A stretch of 64,000 nucleotides of DNA, from contig OZ038383.1 of NCBI GenBank assembly GCA_964036045.1, positions 91,857,086 to 91,921,085 of the forward strand. The letters are read 5' to 3'. This document shows, in pieces, positions 61,524-64,000 of this stretch; the first letter of the stretch is position 1, and each line of letters opens with the position of its first letter. The stretch comes from Eutreptiella sp. 'Long Island Sound 2002' (Eukaryota; Euglenozoa; Euglenophyceae; Eutreptiales; Eutreptiaceae). A program made the translations under genes and the position numbers. Under the pieces are notes generated by a model that did no database searches, was not told where the DNA came from, and saw only the letters and a program-made list of their open reading frames with translations.

Positions 61524-63793
61524 CGACCATGCTCAAGGGCAACCGAGAGGAGACCAAGAAGGAATCCAAGAAGGCTCTTGTCTGGAATGCTGAGTCTGAC
61601 CGTGCCTTTGAGGGGATGAAGCAGGCGCTGCTATCCGCAGTGGGTCTGCACCTCGTGGATCCTGACCGAGGGTTCGTCCTGCGGGACGACGCTTCCGACT
61701 ACGTTGTTGGCGCTGTGTTGGAACAAGTGCTTGACGATGGGAGGCACGTGCCAGTGGCCTTCTGGAGCCGAGTCCTGGCAGAAGGCCAGAGACGGAGGTG
61801 GACGCCCCGAGAAAAGGAGGCGTATGCCATCGTCATGGCTCTCAGGAAATGGGCTGGATACATAGCCCTCCATCCCGTCACCGTCTGCACCGACCATCAG
61901 AGTCTGCAGTCGTGGCACAAAGAGCACGTGGACACCCCCTCTGGTCCCGCCTCCCGACGGGCAAGATGGCATGAGACCTTGGCCAAGTTCGACATCACGG
62001 TTGTGTATGTTCCTGGCAAGGACAACACCGTGGCGGACTGTCCCAGTAGGTGGGCCTATCCCGCGAGCAGGGGCATGACAGACGTGTCTGCCCATGGCGA
62101 TGAGGCTGAGACCGCTGAGGCCAAGAGGATCATAGAAATGGAGCGCTTGATGGAGGAGGAGGGTGTTCAATGCTTCGTCGTCATGGCTGCTGATGCCCCC
62201 CTCGGAACGAGGATCGGCAGAGCGGTCAGAGTACTCGCCCCTGATGGAGCTGAGTCCGACAAGCACCTCTTCCCTGAATCTTGCCTCCAGGACGACTGGA
62301 CCGACGACTACGCTAAGTCTGAGGCCTTTGAGGCCGAGTATAGGGCTTTGACCGACCCTGATGACGGGCAGAAGTGGCCAAAGGGGCTGACTGAGGAAGA
62401 TGGCAAGCTCTACCGGAATGGTAAGCTGCTGGTCCCAGAGTCCCGAGTGCTCGAGCTATGTGAGGCTTGGCACCACCACATGATGCACCCAGGGGTCAAG
62501 AAGCAAGCCCTGGACGTGCAGCGCCGGTTTGAGATCGACCAGATCGGTCTCTACACCGCCATCAAGAAGGTCAGGAAGGGTTGCTCGGTCTGTCAGACCT
62601 GCAATCCGGAGAACCGGAACGTCAATGGGGAAGCCCAATGGACTCCGGTGCCTGACCAGCCCATGGAGAGCGTGGCCATGGACGTCTTCTCCATGCCCGA
62701 AGTTAACATAGGCAAGGAGACCTTTGACTGTGTGGTCCTTTGTGTGGATCGCCACAGCGGCTACGTAGTAGCCGTTCCGGCACGCAAAGAGGGGTTGCTT
62801 GCCAAGGAAGTGGCAGTCATGATGATTCGTCATTGGCTGACCGTCTTTGACATCCCCCGCACCATTTGCAGTGACCGAGGGCCCCAGTTTACTGGTGGCT
62901 GGTTCAAGGCCATGTGTTCCCTCATGGGAATACGTCATGCCAAGAGCGTCGCCTATCTCAGCCGGTCCAATGGCCGGGCTGAAGTGGCTGGACGGCAGCT
63001 GTTCGAGAGGCTGCGCAAGATTCACATCACCCATCCACCTCGGAACTGGTTTGAGGAGATGTGGCCCGCTCTGAAGGCCCATCATGACACCCCGACTCCG
63101 GGTGGATTGTCCCCTCACCAGATTTTGTTCGGCAGGGACCCCCTGGGCCGGGGACTTCCCTTGTCTGGTGATGGTATGGCCATGGACGCCAAGGAATTCT
63201 TTGCGCGGCAAGAGGCAACGGCGCGGGACATCCGCCAGCAGCTCGAGAAGGAGCATGCTGAGCGTCAGAATTCCGCCCCGAGCTCGACAGCGCAAAAGTT
63301 CAGGGTGGGAGACCCGGTGTGGGTGATCAGACCCCGCCCTATGGGCGCCCACCGCACCAAAACCTGGTTCACACCCGGAGAGGTGGTCCGCAGGACTGGT
63401 GAGGACACCTACCGCATCAAGGTGGGTCACGGACAATTCCGGGAGCGCCACAAGAGTCAACTCCGTGTGCGGGAACCCGGCCTCCGCGGCCAACATTTGT
63501 CCCTGGACTATGCCGCACATGAGGGTGATTCGGACGACGACTATGCTGAGCAGGACAACTATACCGTCGAGAAGATCCTGGCCCAGCGTCCGAACGCCTT
63601 GGCACCCGGAGGCCTGGAGTTCAAGGGTCGTTGGCGAGGCTCTGGGCCGTCCCACGACACCTGGGAACCCGTCTCCTCGTTCGTGCCACGGATTAATACC
63701 CCCTTCATGGACTACATCCGCAAGCACAAGACCAAGATCCATGTCTCGGACTTGGCAGCAGTCACCCGGGCGATTGCAGCCAGAGGCGCCTGA
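61466..63793 (+). CDS. pol: Family-2 RNase H, integrase and chromodomain (775 aa)
   Basis: It continues pol after one frame change near 61490. RNase H: FVLRDDASDYVVGAVLEQVL, PREKEAYAIVMALRKW, VCTDHQSL and VPGKDNTVADCPSR. Integrase zinc domain: HHHMMHPGVKKQ...CSVCQTC, a normal HHCC. Catalytic core: D in AMDVFSMPEV, D in ICSDRGPQFTGGW, E in SNGRAEVAGRQ. After the GPY-like region (FRVGDPVWVIRPR, FTPGEVV), a chromodomain is at residues about 695-750 (NYTVEKILAQR...GRWRGSGPSHDTWEPVSSF). Product: integration and chromatin targeting. The frame begins inside RT, so it is not a free-standing gene. Confidence 0.88.
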   Translation: MLQLLLGYIKMYAEYAAPMTTMLKGNREETKKESKKALVWNAESDRAFEGMKQALLSAVGLHLVDPDRGFVLRDDASDYVVGAVLEQVLDDGRHVPVAFWSRVLAEGQRRRWTPREKEAYAIVMALRKWAGYIALHPVTVCTDHQSLQSWHKEHVDTPSGPASRRARWHETLAKFDITVVYVPGKDNTVADCPSRWAYPASRGMTDVSAHGDEAETAEAKRIIEMERLMEEEGVQCFVVMAADAPLGTRIGRAVRVLAPDGAESDKHLFPESCLQDDWTDDYAKSEAFEAEYRALTDPDDGQKWPKGLTEEDGKLYRNGKLLVPESRVLELCEAWHHHMMHPGVKKQALDVQRRFEIDQIGLYTAIKKVRKGCSVCQTCNPENRNVNGEAQWTPVPDQPMESVAMDVFSMPEVNIGKETFDCVVLCVDRHSGYVVAVPARKEGLLAKEVAVMMIRHWLTVFDIPRTICSDRGPQFTGGWFKAMCSLMGIRHAKSVAYLSRSNGRAEVAGRQLFERLRKIHITHPPRNWFEEMWPALKAHHDTPTPGGLSPHQILFGRDPLGRGLPLSGDGMAMDAKEFFARQEATARDIRQQLEKEHAERQNSAPSSTAQKFRVGDPVWVIRPRPMGAHRTKTWFTPGEVVRRTGEDTYRIKVGHGQFRERHKSQLRVREPGLRGQHLSLDYAAHEGDSDDDYAEQDNYTVEKILAQRPNALAPGGLEFKGRWRGSGPSHDTWEPVSSFVPRINTPFMDYIRKHKTKIHVSDLAAVTRAIAARGA

Positions 63794-64000
63794 TCACCGC
63801 CCTGAGCTCTCCCCTGATGCAGTTTGAGCACTTGTTTGGTTGACGGATCGTCCCTCACTTGCTTGCTCTCTTTCATCCTCCGGTGACCTGCCGTCAGAGT
63901 GGCCATGTACCCCCCCCTGCTGAATCCAGAGGAGGATGGCCCCTCTCTTCCACTTCTATTTGTCACTCCCCGCCTGCTGAATCCTTGGGAAACCAGGCAG
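63794..64000. other. Family-2 3' non-coding, LTR not reached
   Basis: Downstream of pol. CCTGCTGAATCC occurs twice (63918-63929 and 63973-63984). No polypurine tract and no AGTGAAGCGG LTR start before the window ends. Confidence 0.5.

Larger units (their letters stand above)
51265..64000 (+). mobile_element. Family-2 chromovirus copy 2, nearly complete
   Basis: The LTR starts at 51265, first gag ORF 54442-55813 (broken), main gag 55859-58772, protease and Dam-like domain 58867-60477, reverse transcriptase from 60606, RNase H, integrase and chromodomain to 63793. The 3' LTR is outside the window. Several single stops and shifts (54754, 58088, 59245, 59503, near 61490) make this copy defective, though every domain is recognisable. 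Primer site and LTR right end are not resolved. Confidence 0.8.

Overview
This is eukaryotic nuclear DNA made almost entirely of mobile elements. I found no intact host gene, rRNA or tRNA gene, or CRISPR array. Evidence for a eukaryote: Ty3/gypsy polyproteins with C-terminal chromodomains, an initiator-Met-tRNA primer site, GT-AG introns, a LINE-type RNase H with a zinc knuckle, and nested LTR elements. A large repeat-rich genome such as a green alga or another protist would fit, but nothing here identifies the species.

Layout. 1-4271: GC-rich, T-poor DNA with the decayed 3' part of a LINE ORF2 (RNase H and CCHC). 4274-17434: a minus-strand giant LTR element (TGTT...AACA ends, LTRs of 3.8 and 3.4 kb) with only a broken gag-like ORF and no pol. 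17437-20192: a small minus-strand LTR element (LTRs of about 770 bp) without recognisable genes. 20193-22380: GC-rich Pro/Gln/His-rich ORFs. 22440-28560: a decayed multi-exon gene or genes of unknown, probably mobile, family; its introns share TTGCAC/GTGCAAG words. 28560-31734: GC-rich low-complexity DNA with a 60-bp minisatellite.

31735-64000 is a nest of two chromovirus families. Family 2 (plus strand) occurs twice in tandem: a copy reduced to gag (31735-51264), a shared middle LTR (from 51265), then a nearly complete copy with gag, protease, Dam-like domain, reverse transcriptase, RNase H, integrase and chromodomain (54442-63793). Its last LTR lies beyond the window. Family 1 (minus strand, 39263-50772, 11,510 bp) is inserted in the zinc-knuckle codons of the first family-2 copy. 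It has two 830-bp LTRs, a GGAAG target-site duplication, an initiator-Met primer site and an intact 1,322-residue pol.

The most notable result is that both families, though very different in sequence, carry a domain resembling phage/DIRS Dam-type N6-adenine methyltransferase between protease and reverse transcriptase. In family 1 the NPPF catalytic motif is retained; in family 2 it has become HCPR. Other points are LTRs ending AGT...ACT, paired polypurine-tract plus hairpin modules next to the 3' LTRs of the two gene-poor elements, family-2 LTRs with unrelated middles, and introns built from a shared word.
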